Origin: an uncultured Bacteroidota bacterium
GTDB taxonomy: Bacteria > Bacteroidota > Bacteroidia > Bacteroidales > P3
Assembly: GCA_902791695.1 (NCBI GenBank)
Contig: CADAWR010000005.1
Location: forward strand, 1 to 64,000
DNA: 64,000 nt
Reading direction: 5' to 3'
In this document: piece after piece, positions 24,792 to 33,857 of the stretch
Position numbering within the stretch: the first letter of the stretch is position 1
Layout: each line of letters begins with the position of its first letter
Position numbers and translations under genes: made by a program
The notes under the pieces: model-generated
The model's database searches: none
What the model was told of the DNA's origin: nothing
What the model saw: only the letters and a program-made list of their open reading frames with translations

Positions 24792-25931
24792 ATGTACAAG
24801 AGAATATTCGACATTGAGAAGAAGCTGGACGAAGGAATGTTCCTGTTTGGAGCCCGCCAAACAGGCAAATCCACCCTGCTAAAGGAACGCTTCAAGGATG
24901 CTATCTACTACGATTTGCTCAACCCCAATGTAAGAAAGGCTTTCAAGATGAATCCGAATTCTCTCTGGGAAGCGTTGCAGGACAAGCCTGCGGGCACGCT
25001 TGTCATTGTGGACGAAATACAGAAAGTCCCCGAATTGTTGGATGTGGTGCATTCCCTGATGGTCGACCGGGGCCTGTTCTTCATCCTAAGCGGGTCCAGT
25101 TCGAGGAAACTTAAGCGTTCCGGAGCAAACACCCTTGGCGGTCGTGCCATACCGGAAACACTCTATCCGCTTGTATGGCCCGAGGTGACCGACTTTCAAA
25201 TTGACAGGGCCGTCCAGAACGGCATGATTCCCCGCCACTATATGGTTGAGGATGCCACCAAGCGTTTGTCGGGATATGTGAAAATATACCTTGACGAAGA
25301 AATCCGCGAGGAGGGAGAAGTGCGCGAACTCGATGCATTCGAGCGATTCATGGAGGTCGCAGCCATTTGTGACGGCGAAATGCTGAACTATTCCAATATC
25401 GCTTCCGACTGCGGCGTTTCGGCCAAGACTGTCAAATCCTATTTCCAAATCCTATATGACACACTCATAGGGTATGAGATTCCGGCCTATCGGAAAGAAA
25501 TCAAGCGTAAAATCATCCAAGCCCCCAAATTCTACTATTTCGATGTCGGACTTGCCAACTACCTGATGGGGCACCATACCCTGAAACGTGGCACCGACGA
25601 CTACGGACATGCATTTGAACATCTGGTGATGCAGGAAATTATTGCTTACAAAGGCTACAATGACAAGCGCGACATCATCTCCTATTGGCACACCTATGAT
25701 AAAAAGGAAGTGGATGCGGTTATTGGAGAGGCCAAGGTGGCCATTGAAATCAAGTCCACCGACCATGTTGAAACCAAACATAAGAAGGGACTCAAAGCTT
25801 TTCAGGAGGAACATCCTGATTGCCGACTTATCCTTGTGTCTCTCGACCCCATCACACGCCGTTCCGGTGCCACCGAGCTCATCTACATTCTGGACTTCTT
25901 GAAGATGCTCTGGAATGGAGAAATATTCTAA
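24792..25931 (+). CDS. ATP-binding protein, AAA_14 plus DUF4143 (copy 2)
   Basis: The product is 379 residues, co-linear with copy 1: Walker A GARQTGKST (20-28), Walker B VIVDEI (71-76), then LSGSSSRKLKRSGANTLGGR, APKFYYFDVGLANYLM, GHAFEHLVMQEI and EVDAVIGEAKVAIEIKS. The C-terminal nuclease-like residues are conserved. The sequence has diverged clearly from copy 1 but matches the remnant at 23024-23149 almost exactly in the overlapping part. The remnant and this gene are therefore the recent duplicates, while copy 1 is older. Biochemical role not known. Confidence 0.88.
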   Translation: MYKRIFDIEKKLDEGMFLFGARQTGKSTLLKERFKDAIYYDLLNPNVRKAFKMNPNSLWEALQDKPAGTLVIVDEIQKVPELLDVVHSLMVDRGLFFILSGSSSRKLKRSGANTLGGRAIPETLYPLVWPEVTDFQIDRAVQNGMIPRHYMVEDATKRLSGYVKIYLDEEIREEGEVRELDAFERFMEVAAICDGEMLNYSNIASDCGVSAKTVKSYFQILYDTLIGYEIPAYRKEIKRKIIQAPKFYYFDVGLANYLMGHHTLKRGTDDYGHAFEHLVMQEIIAYKGYNDKRDIISYWHTYDKKEVDAVIGEAKVAIEIKSTDHVETKHKKGLKAFQEEHPDCRLILVSLDPITRRSGATELIYILDFLKMLWNGEIF

Positions 25932-25949
25932 AAAAAGAATCGTCACATT

Positions 25950-26005
25950 CCACATTCACGCATTCCCACATTCACGCATTCATAAACGCATTCCCACATT
26001 CTTTA
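25950..26005. repeat. Octamer array cattcacg/cattccca
   Basis: Eight-base units (cattcacg, cattccca, cattcacg, cattcata, then cattccca, cattc) after the ATPase 2 stop. Reverse-complement versions (gaatgcgt, aaatgcga, gaatgcgt, aaatgtgt) occur at about 38099-38134. Confidence 0.75.
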
Positions 26006-26037
26006 ATGCTTTATTTGCAGCAATAGCGTGGCGTCTG

Positions 26038-26290
26038 AATTGTGGCAACACTGTTGCCACAATTTGTAAGTTTTTTATTTTCTGACGATTGTGGTATTTC
26101 TTCTAATTGTGGCACATATTAGGCATCTCCGGCGGCAAAGATAGCGCTGCACTATCTGTTGACAATCTTTCGGTGACCTCTCAGCGGTCCCCTGGTGGTA
26201 CCCCTTCTTCGATCCTTCTATGTGGGTTCTTTGTGCCTTCTTTACCACAATAACATAATGCCTGAAAATCAGCACATTTGCACAAACCAT
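26038..26290. repeat. Palindrome-led element, copy 1
   Basis: It begins with AATTGTGGCAAC-act-GTTGCCACAATT (26038-26064), a perfect 12-bp inverted repeat. Then come attaggcat (about 26118), gacaatctttcggtgacc (about 26160) and cgatccttct (about 26211). The same order recurs in 26501-26830. Confidence 0.75.
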
Positions 26291-26500
26291 CCACCGCTAA
26301 CAATAACCTCTTGATTTTCAATCAAAAACAAAATAACCTTTCGACAATCCTTCGGTGGTCTCTCGGCGCCCCTTTTATAACAGTATTACATTTTTAACAG
26401 CCGTTGAAAAATACATTCTGCTACTTCAGAAAAAACACGTATCGTTGTTTAAAAAATCTAAAAACGAATGTCAAACTACAGCTTTTCTAGTCCAACGATC

Positions 26501-26830
26501 AATTGTGCAACTTCATGTTGCACAATTACCGTGGCATCACAATATCTGCTTGACGAAAAAGGCCAAAACATCTAATCGCATGGATAGCGACCTTGCCCAC
26601 AATAGCTGAACTTTAAAAATAAGGAAGCCACCAAATGACTATACAACTAATATTAGGCATATCTGTCAGTAAAGGCCGCGTAGTCTTTCCTTTCGGCAAT
26701 CCTTCGGCGGACCTTGTTTTTGTACTCAACAATTCAGAACCGACTTTATTATTCGATCCTTCTTTGTGTACTATATGTACCTTCTTTCGTCTCTCAATTC
26801 TCAACATGTACGCCACCGTACACAATAATA
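26501..26830. repeat. Palindrome-led element, copy 2
   Basis: It begins with AATTGTGCAAC-ttcat-GTTGCACAATT (26501-26527), an 11-bp perfect inverted repeat almost the same as the 26038 one. Then attaggcat (about 26652), ggcaatccttcggcggacc (about 26693) and cgatccttct (about 26754) follow in the same order as in copy 1. Confidence 0.75.
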
Positions 26831-26866
26831 TAATTAAATTTCCGTTATGTGTAATAAATATATTAT

Positions 26867-29848
26867 ATGCTCGAAAAACAGATAGAAGACATATTTATAG
26901 AAGAGCTTAAACGCGCAAACTACGTCTATCGGGATGACATCCACGACCGAAAGACATTAGAGGACAATTTTCGCGAAAAGTTCAACAAACTCAATCATGT
27001 AAACTTGCTTGATGTTGAGTTTCGCCGTCTATTGGAGCAGATAACCACACCTGATGTTTTCGAGGCTTCACGTATGCTGCGAGAGAGAGAAACCTTCATC
27101 CGTGAGGACGGAATCCCTCTGCAATATTCGCTTGTCAACACAAAAGATTGGTGCAAAAACGACTATGAAGTCGTCCGCCAACTCCGCATCAATACACAAA
27201 ATAGTTTCCAGCGTTATGATGTAATTCTACTAATTAACGGTCTCCCTGTCGTTCAAGTGGAGCTCAAAACGCTTGACGTAAGTCCTCGTCGGGCTATCCA
27301 GCAGATTGTTGACTATAAGCGTGACACTGGCAATGGTTACACTAACTCCCTGCTTTGTTATATTCAGCTGTTTGTTGTAAGCAATATGGCCAACACCTAC
27401 TACTTTGCGAACAACAACAACCAGCATTTTAATTTCAATGCCGAAGAGAGATTCCTTCCTGTATATCACTGGGCAGGTAAAGATAACGTCCCCATAACAG
27501 GTTTGGTCTCCTTTACTGAGAATTTCCTTGCCAAGTGTAAACTTGGCGAAATCATCAGTCGTTATATGGTACTTATTGCCAGTGAGCAGAAGTTGTTGAT
27601 AATGCGCCCATACCAAATTTATGCCGTCAAAGAAATCATCAACTGCATAGAGGAAAACCGTGGCAATGGGTATATCTGGCATACTACCGGCAGTGGCAAA
27701 ACCCTCACTTCTTTCAAAGCATCCACGCTATTGAAAGAAAACTATGATATCGAGAAATGTCTATTCGTAGTCGACCGCAAGGATCTTGACCGTCAGACGC
27801 GCGATGAGTTCAACCGTTTTCAAGAAGGTTGTGTGGAAGAAAATACAAACACGGAAACGCTGGTTGAACGCCTCGAATCACGCGATTATACCAACAAGGT
27901 TATTGTCACCACCATTCAGAAACTTGGTCTTGCTCTTGATGCCCACCATCGTAAAAGTTACAGAAAAAGATTGGAGCCTTTGAGCACAAAGCGTATCGCC
28001 ATTATCTTTGATGAGTGTCATCGCTCTCAATTTGGCGATAATCATAAAGCCATAAAAGAGTTCTTCCCCAATGCCCAATTGTTTGGATTCACGGGCACAC
28101 CTATCTTTGAGGAGAATGCGACATATACGCAAGTTACTGGTGAGGAGAAAACACTGAAAACAACTGAAGATATTTTTCAAAAAGAGCTCCACGCCTACAC
28201 TATCACTCACGCCATTAGTGACCACAATGTCCTTCGTTTCCATGTGGATTATTTCCAACCCGAATGGGATGTTCCTGCGGAGGAGTCCAAGCGTAAACTG
28301 GCAATAGTTGATGCTATTCTCGACAAACATAATTCCGCAACAGGCGACAGAAAATTTAATGCATTGTTTGCAACGGGGTCGATTAACGATGCTATAGAAT
28401 ATTATCGTCTTTTCAAACAAGAACAGGACATATTACAGCATAAGCACGAGGACTATACTCGGCTTAATGTCACATGCATTTTTTCTCCTCCTGCCGGAAT
28501 CAACAAGGATAACCGACAATTCCAAGATGATTTGGAGCAGGAGAAATACGACTATCGCGAAGAACCGAATGTAAAAAAGAAAGCATTGCAGGAAATAATC
28601 AAGGATTACAATGCAATGTTTGGCACCAACCATTCCGTTGCAGAATTTGATGCATATTACCAAGACCTTCAGAAACGCATTAAAGACCAGCAATACTCCA
28701 ATCACGACTATCCACACGCCAATAAGATTGACATCACTATTGTGGTTGACATGTTGCTTACGGGCTTTGATTCCAAGTATCTCAATACATTATATGTAGA
28801 CAAAAATCTGCGCTATCACCAACTGATTCAGGCTTTCTCTCGCACCAATCGTGTGCTTAACGACAGTAAACCTTACGGCAATATTCTTGACTTCCGCGGT
28901 CAGCAGAACGAGGTCGACCAAGCAATAGCGTTGTTCTCCGGTGAGAACAGGAAAGAAGAGGCACGACGCATCTGGTTGGTTGAACCAGCTTCAGAAATCA
29001 TCAGTCGTTACAAGAAAGCAGTATCTGCTCTGTCAAGCTTTATGCAGGCGCAAGACCTTGACTGTAACGCTGAAGATGTGTATGCACTGCAAGGTGATGA
29101 AGCACGGTTGGCTTTTGTGAACTATTTCAAGGAAGTACAGCGTTGCCGCACCCAGCTTGATCAATATACCGATATTAGCCCTGAAGAGAAAGTCGAGATT
29201 GACAATCTTCTTTCAAAAGAGGATCTACAAGGATTTCGGGGAGCATATCTCGAAACCGCCCGACAATTGCGTGCTGTTAAGAATCACGAAGATAACACCC
29301 CTGAGGTTATTGAGCAAATTGACAACTATGACTTTGAATTTGTCTTGTTTGCATCGGCACTGATTGACTATGACTATATAATGGATCTCATAGTTCGCTA
29401 TGCTGGTATCGGAGCAAAGAAACTTGAAATCACCAAAGACAAACTCATCAGCCTTATTCAGTCAAGTGCCAATCTGATGGACGAGCGTGACGACATTATT
29501 GCGTATATCGATACTCTTGAAAAAGAAGATGCCGTTAATGGCCGTACCGAGAAAGAGATTAAAGAGGGCTATGAAGTGTTCAAGACCAACAAGTATGCCA
29601 ACGAGGTGATTGAGATTGCGCATCGCCATCAACTTAGTTCAACAGTTCTGCAAGGCTTTATCGATGACACTCTTGCTCGCAATATATTTGACAGCGGGAG
29701 TCTCAATGAGTTATTTGAACCGCTGGAACTCGGATGGAAGGCCCGTGCGAAAGAGGAGAATCAATTGATGGAAGAACTAATACCCATCCTACATCGTTTA
29801 TCGAATGGGCAAGAAATATCAGGATTGTCGGCGTATGAGAAAAAGTAG
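26867..29848 (+). CDS. hsdR: Type I restriction enzyme, R (translocase/nuclease) subunit
   Basis: The product is 993 residues. The N-terminal nuclease domain has the PD-(D/E)XK core, with D118 in RYDVILLINGLP and E132/K134 in VQVELKTLD. The SF2 helicase motor follows: Walker A HTTGSGKT (around 272-279), DECH box 382-385, FGFTGTP, and the later QAFSRTNRVLN motif VI. With HsdS and HsdM it forms the complex that cuts unmodified DNA after ATP-driven translocation. No frameshift is seen. The gene order R-S-prrC-M and the AT-rich composition set the locus apart from the flanking chromosome. Confidence 0.96.
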   Translation: MLEKQIEDIFIEELKRANYVYRDDIHDRKTLEDNFREKFNKLNHVNLLDVEFRRLLEQITTPDVFEASRMLRERETFIREDGIPLQYSLVNTKDWCKNDYEVVRQLRINTQNSFQRYDVILLINGLPVVQVELKTLDVSPRRAIQQIVDYKRDTGNGYTNSLLCYIQLFVVSNMANTYYFANNNNQHFNFNAEERFLPVYHWAGKDNVPITGLVSFTENFLAKCKLGEIISRYMVLIASEQKLLIMRPYQIYAVKEIINCIEENRGNGYIWHTTGSGKTLTSFKASTLLKENYDIEKCLFVVDRKDLDRQTRDEFNRFQEGCVEENTNTETLVERLESRDYTNKVIVTTIQKLGLALDAHHRKSYRKRLEPLSTKRIAIIFDECHRSQFGDNHKAIKEFFPNAQLFGFTGTPIFEENATYTQVTGEEKTLKTTEDIFQKELHAYTITHAISDHNVLRFHVDYFQPEWDVPAEESKRKLAIVDAILDKHNSATGDRKFNALFATGSINDAIEYYRLFKQEQDILQHKHEDYTRLNVTCIFSPPAGINKDNRQFQDDLEQEKYDYREEPNVKKKALQEIIKDYNAMFGTNHSVAEFDAYYQDLQKRIKDQQYSNHDYPHANKIDITIVVDMLLTGFDSKYLNTLYVDKNLRYHQLIQAFSRTNRVLNDSKPYGNILDFRGQQNEVDQAIALFSGENRKEEARRIWLVEPASEIISRYKKAVSALSSFMQAQDLDCNAEDVYALQGDEARLAFVNYFKEVQRCRTQLDQYTDISPEEKVEIDNLLSKEDLQGFRGAYLETARQLRAVKNHEDNTPEVIEQIDNYDFEFVLFASALIDYDYIMDLIVRYAGIGAKKLEITKDKLISLIQSSANLMDERDDIIAYIDTLEKEDAVNGRTEKEIKEGYEVFKTNKYANEVIEIAHRHQLSSTVLQGFIDDTLARNIFDSGSLNELFEPLELGWKARAKEENQLMEELIPILHRLSNGQEISGLSAYEKK

Positions 29849-31088
29849 CAAAAAAGAACTTCCACAATTAAGGTTTCCTCAGGGAAAAATGATTCCGTGG
29901 AATACTTTTACTTTGTCAGAAATCGGGCAAATACTCGGAGGACTATCAGGCAAGTCCGCTCCTGATTTTGGTGAAGGTGAACTATATGTGACATACAAAC
30001 AGGTTTATGAAAGGGGTTATATTTCATTAAATGAATGTGAACGGGTGGTAGTGCGAGAAGAAGAGCATCAGACCAAATTGGCGTATGGGGATATACTTGT
30101 AACCATGACATCTGAGACAAGAGACGACATTGGTAGAGTCTCTGTTATAGGCACCAAAGTTATTCCAAATGTTTATCTAAATAGTTTTTGCTTTATTTTT
30201 AGACCATATAATGCCAATTTCTTCTCCCCGTCATTTGCAATTCAGATATTCCAAAGTGTTTTCTTTCTTCGACAAGTCAGGTTGATTGCACAAGGTTATA
30301 TTCGAGTTAATCTATCCAAGTCTTCTTTTGCGAACATTCAGATTTCAATTCCTGCGACTGATTTTGAAAGAAAACAAATAGCAGATTGTCTTTCCTCTAT
30401 TGACAACCAAATAGAACAACAACAAAAGGCATTTGATACATTAGGGCAACACAAACAAGCCTTAATGCAACAACTCTTCCCTCTACGAGGGGTGAATACT
30501 CCTATCTTACGATTAAAAAAATACAGTAGTACGGGTAGTTGGAAATTGATTTCTGGAGAAAAACTATTTGAATGTAAAACGACTAAAGCCGGGAATAAGC
30601 AATTACCAATTCTCGCCATTACTCAAGAATTAGGTGCAATACCTCGGAACGACATTAACTACAATATCATTGTAAGTCCAGAGAATCTTGCAAACTATAA
30701 AACTGTTCGCAAAGGAGATTTTATAATAAGCCTTCGTTCTTTTCAGGGTGGAATTGAATACTCTGAATATGATGGACTCTGTAGTCCAGCTTATGTGGTT
30801 CTCAGGAAAAACATGGATGTTGATAATACCTTCTTTAAGTATTATTTTAAAACGAAACCGTTCGTTCACGAATTGAACAAAAATCTTGAAGGAATACGCG
30901 ACGGGAAGATTATACGGTATTCCCAATTCGCCGAATTGAAAATACCAGTTCCACCCACAAAGAACGAACAAGCCGATATCGCGGCTATTTTTGACAGCTT
31001 GGACAAACTTATCGCTGCAAATTCTCTAAAACTAAAAAGCCTGTTAGCCCACAAAAAAGGATTGATGCAACAATTATTTCCCAAATAA
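29835..31088 (+). CDS. hsdS: Type I restriction enzyme, S (specificity) subunit
   Basis: The product is 417 residues from ATG 29835, with two target-recognition domains. TRD1 is about 15-180, followed by a helical spacer (IADCLSSIDNQIEQQQKAFDTL region). TRD2 is about 225-360, followed by a similar spacer (ADIAAIFDSLDKLIAANSLKL region) and the repeated ending MQQLFP. It dictates the bipartite DNA sequence recognised. The start was placed at MRKSSKKELPQLRFP, giving a 14-nt overlap with hsdR; an in-frame ATG at 29805 would extend the overlap to 44 nt. The prrC gene begins 6 nt later. No inverted spare specificity gene was seen. Confidence 0.94.
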   Translation: MRKSSKKELPQLRFPQGKMIPWNTFTLSEIGQILGGLSGKSAPDFGEGELYVTYKQVYERGYISLNECERVVVREEEHQTKLAYGDILVTMTSETRDDIGRVSVIGTKVIPNVYLNSFCFIFRPYNANFFSPSFAIQIFQSVFFLRQVRLIAQGYIRVNLSKSSFANIQISIPATDFERKQIADCLSSIDNQIEQQQKAFDTLGQHKQALMQQLFPLRGVNTPILRLKKYSSTGSWKLISGEKLFECKTTKAGNKQLPILAITQELGAIPRNDINYNIIVSPENLANYKTVRKGDFIISLRSFQGGIEYSEYDGLCSPAYVVLRKNMDVDNTFFKYYFKTKPFVHELNKNLEGIRDGKIIRYSQFAELKIPVPPTKNEQADIAAIFDSLDKLIAANSLKLKSLLAHKKGLMQQLFPK

Positions 31089-31094
31089 ACAAAC

Positions 31095-32210
31095 ATGAAA
31101 ACAATAGCAAAAAAATTATATGATCTTAAGCAAAATATAATACTCATTTATGCATTTAATGGTACAGGCAAAACAAGATTGTCTGTAGCATACAAAGATA
31201 TTTCCAAGAAAGGAAATGGGGGTAAACATGCAGGAGTATATTATAATGCCTATAGCGAAGATTTATTTGTTTGGGATAATGAAGAAAATAGTCAAACCGG
31301 AATTCGACTAAATATTAAGCCATGTAGTCTGAATAAGTTTCACCAACATATTGATGAGGAAAAATTAAATGCCCACCTATCAACATATAAGCCAAAGTTT
31401 GATTATCGTTTCCACAATTATGAAAAGTCGACAGATGGAATAGAGTACATTCAATTCTATCTAAAAAACGAGAACACCCCAGTAAATTTAGAAAAGGAAG
31501 AAGATATACATAAAGACGACACTCCTATTAAAATTTCCAGAGGAGAACAACAATTCTTCATTTGGTGCTTCTTTTTGACTCTATTTGACATTGATGGTTG
31601 GACGGGAGCCGGACATCAGTCAAGTCATTTCTTTATCGACGACCCCGTGTCCAGTCTTGATGACCACAATATTTTTGTCACAGTTTCATCTTTGATGGAT
31701 TTGATTGACAAACACTATAAAAACCGTAAGATTATCATTACTACACATCATATCGGCCTCTTCTCCATTTTGTGCGACTGGCTTTCAAAAGGTGAGAAGG
31801 CTGACCAGTACAAAGAATCTATTCAGAAATACATTCTAAAAAAGGAAGGCGACAAAATACAACTAAAGAGTTGTCGCAGCGATGTTTTCCTTTATCATCT
31901 CGAGTTACTACAAGTACTAAATCAGGCAAAAGAATCAAATAAACTATATGCCTATCACTTTGCCATGCTACGACAGGTGATAGAAAACATATCTTCTTTC
32001 TTGGGAAGTGGACAAACAGCCTATGTCCTGAACCAAATTGGTATTGATGAGCCCGGAGAAGTGACACAAATCATTAATGCACTGTCCCACAAACGTGTAT
32101 TTCAATACGAAGCTAAAGAGCTAGTGCCAGATAACAAAGTGTTGTTCATAAAGGTGTTTGATGCCATTATGAATAAATATCATTTTAAAATAATGGACAA
32201 GAAGAAATGA
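31095..32210 (+). CDS. prrC: PrrC-family anticodon nuclease
   Basis: The product is 371 residues. The N-terminal ABC-type NTPase has IYAFNGTGKTRLS (Walker A, about 18-30), YYNAYSEDLFVWDN (the PrrC-type segment), ISRGEQQ (signature, 147-153), FFIDDPVSSLDD (Walker B and D-loop, 179-190) and TTHH (H-loop, 216-219). The C-terminal nuclease region has LLQVLNQA, then MLRQVIENISSFLG with R293 and E297, and ALSHK with H332. These match the Arg-Glu-His triad known from E. coli PrrC, which cleaves tRNA-Lys at the wobble base when phage disables the companion restriction enzyme. The gene lies between hsdS and hsdM and overlaps hsdM by 4 nt, as expected for a toxin held silent by the Hsd complex. The tRNA target here is inferred, not shown. 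Confidence 0.9.
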   Translation: MKTIAKKLYDLKQNIILIYAFNGTGKTRLSVAYKDISKKGNGGKHAGVYYNAYSEDLFVWDNEENSQTGIRLNIKPCSLNKFHQHIDEEKLNAHLSTYKPKFDYRFHNYEKSTDGIEYIQFYLKNENTPVNLEKEEDIHKDDTPIKISRGEQQFFIWCFFLTLFDIDGWTGAGHQSSHFFIDDPVSSLDDHNIFVTVSSLMDLIDKHYKNRKIIITTHHIGLFSILCDWLSKGEKADQYKESIQKYILKKEGDKIQLKSCRSDVFLYHLELLQVLNQAKESNKLYAYHFAMLRQVIENISSFLGSGQTAYVLNQIGIDEPGEVTQIINALSHKRVFQYEAKELVPDNKVLFIKVFDAIMNKYHFKIMDKKK

Positions 32211-33847
32211 GTACGACAAATAATCAGAATGATTTAGGCAAAACCCTATGGGCGATAGCCGACCAGTTGCGCGGAATCATGAACGCTGATGATTTTCGCG
32301 ACTATATGCTTTCTTTCCTTTTCTTACGTTCCATATCTGATATTTATACAGAGGCGGTAAAAAAAGAGCTAGGGAAGGATTATCCCGATGATACACCACA
32401 AGATGTCATGAAAAAACTCGGTGCTACGAGTTATTTACAGATTTGGTACGAAGAGAATTCAAATGATATAGAAGAATTTGAGCGTGTGATGCGTCGGAGA
32501 ATACATTTCGTAATCAAGCCTAGATATTTATGGCAGAACATCTACGAGATGTCAAGGACGCAGGATGAAGACTTGTTGACGACCTTAGAGGATGGATTCA
32601 AATATATTGAAAACGAATCGTTCGAAAGCACATTTCATGGATTGTTCTCTGAAATTAACCTTAATTCTGACAAACTCGGGAAAACTCCCCGTGAACGTAA
32701 TGACCTTTTGTGCAAAATAATCGTTAGAATTGCCGAAGGAATTACACAATTCCCAGAAGATGCAGACAATTTAGGCAATGCGTATGAATATCTGATTGGT
32801 CAATTTGCAGCTGGTTCTGGGAAAAAAGCTGGAGAGTTCTATACCCCACAAAAAGTCTCAACTATTCTATCGAGAATTGTTACACTTGATTGCCAAAGCC
32901 CGGAAAATGGCTCTCGAAAACGCATCAATCGCGTTTTGGATATGACATGCGGTTCGGGCTCTTTGTTACTTAATGTTCATCATGAGTGTGAGAAACAGAA
33001 GATTGAGTTAGGTAAAATTTATGGGCAGGAAAAGAACATAACCACCTATAACCTTGCCCGAATGAATATGATTCTTCACAAGGTAAAGGATACAGAATTT
33101 ATCATTCATCATGGTGATACGCTGACAAACGATTGGGATTTGTTCAACGAGCCAAATCCCGCTAAGAAATTGAAATTCGATGCCGTTGTGGCCAATCCAC
33201 CATTTTCCTTACGTTGGGACCCCTCAGAAGACATGATATACGATTTCCGCTTCCAACGATATGGTGTTGCCCCAAAGATTGCCGCTGATTTCGCATTTCT
33301 CCTTCATGGTTTCCACTATTTAAGCGAAGAGGGCACAATGGCAATTATTCTACCTCACGGTGTACTGTTCCGTAGTGGCAAAGAAGAAGCCATCAGAAAA
33401 AAATTATTGATGGATGACAATATTGATGCTGTCATTGGACTGCCTCAAGGCCTGTTCTATTCAACAGGCATTCCTGTTTGCATCATTGTGCTAAAGAAGT
33501 GTCGCAAAAATGACGATATACTCATCATTAATGCCAGTGGGAAAGAGCATTTTGCAAGAGGTCGTAAACAAAATGAGTTGAGAGAAGATGACGTAAATGA
33601 TATTGTAAATACCTATAAGTTCCGCAAGGAAGAACCCCGTTACAGCCGCCGTGTCTCGTTGAAGGAAATTAAAGAAAACGACTATAATCTTAACATCACC
33701 CGCTACGTTGATCTCACAACTGAAGAAGAACCAATCGACCTAAACGAAGTCCACAACCGGCTTGTCGATATAGAAAAAGAAATAGCATCCGCCAAATCAG
33801 AACACAACAAATACCTTCGCGAACTCGGTCTGCCAGAACTACCTTAA
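32207..33847 (+). CDS. hsdM: Type I restriction enzyme, M (N6-adenine methyltransferase) subunit
   Basis: The product is 546 residues. The N-terminal helical HsdM domain (about 8-145) is followed by the methyltransferase domain. It has AGEFYTPQKV (substrate-side signature), the AdoMet-binding motif I variant DMTCGSG (245-251) and catalytic NPPF (330-333). It methylates adenine in the HsdS-defined target and protects host DNA. Translation is coupled to prrC through an ATGA overlap, so the toxin and the modification subunit are made from one message. The following PIN gene begins 10 nt downstream. Confidence 0.96.
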   Translation: MSTTNNQNDLGKTLWAIADQLRGIMNADDFRDYMLSFLFLRSISDIYTEAVKKELGKDYPDDTPQDVMKKLGATSYLQIWYEENSNDIEEFERVMRRRIHFVIKPRYLWQNIYEMSRTQDEDLLTTLEDGFKYIENESFESTFHGLFSEINLNSDKLGKTPRERNDLLCKIIVRIAEGITQFPEDADNLGNAYEYLIGQFAAGSGKKAGEFYTPQKVSTILSRIVTLDCQSPENGSRKRINRVLDMTCGSGSLLLNVHHECEKQKIELGKIYGQEKNITTYNLARMNMILHKVKDTEFIIHHGDTLTNDWDLFNEPNPAKKLKFDAVVANPPFSLRWDPSEDMIYDFRFQRYGVAPKIAADFAFLLHGFHYLSEEGTMAIILPHGVLFRSGKEEAIRKKLLMDDNIDAVIGLPQGLFYSTGIPVCIIVLKKCRKNDDILIINASGKEHFARGRKQNELREDDVNDIVNTYKFRKEEPRYSRRVSLKEIKENDYNLNITRYVDLTTEEEPIDLNEVHNRLVDIEKEIASAKSEHNKYLRELGLPELP

Positions 33848-33857
33848 TTATTATCAA

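Larger units (their letters stand above)
25932..26866. other. 935-bp non-coding region upstream of hsdR with duplicated elements
   Basis: No gene is supported; the short minus-strand frames are low-complexity products of the repeat. Contents in order: an octamer array (25950-26005, cattcacg/cattccca units), a 12-bp palindrome at 26038-26064, a first element to about 26290, a partial third copy near 26335-26375, an 11-bp palindrome at 26501-26527, and a second element to about 26830. The start region of hsdR is very AT-rich. Confidence 0.6.

Noticed and set aside
26613-26825. Possible small minus-strand gene (and 26075-26290)
   Set aside because: Both frames fall in the duplicated non-coding element and share sequence only because the DNA is repeated; no start signal or domain.
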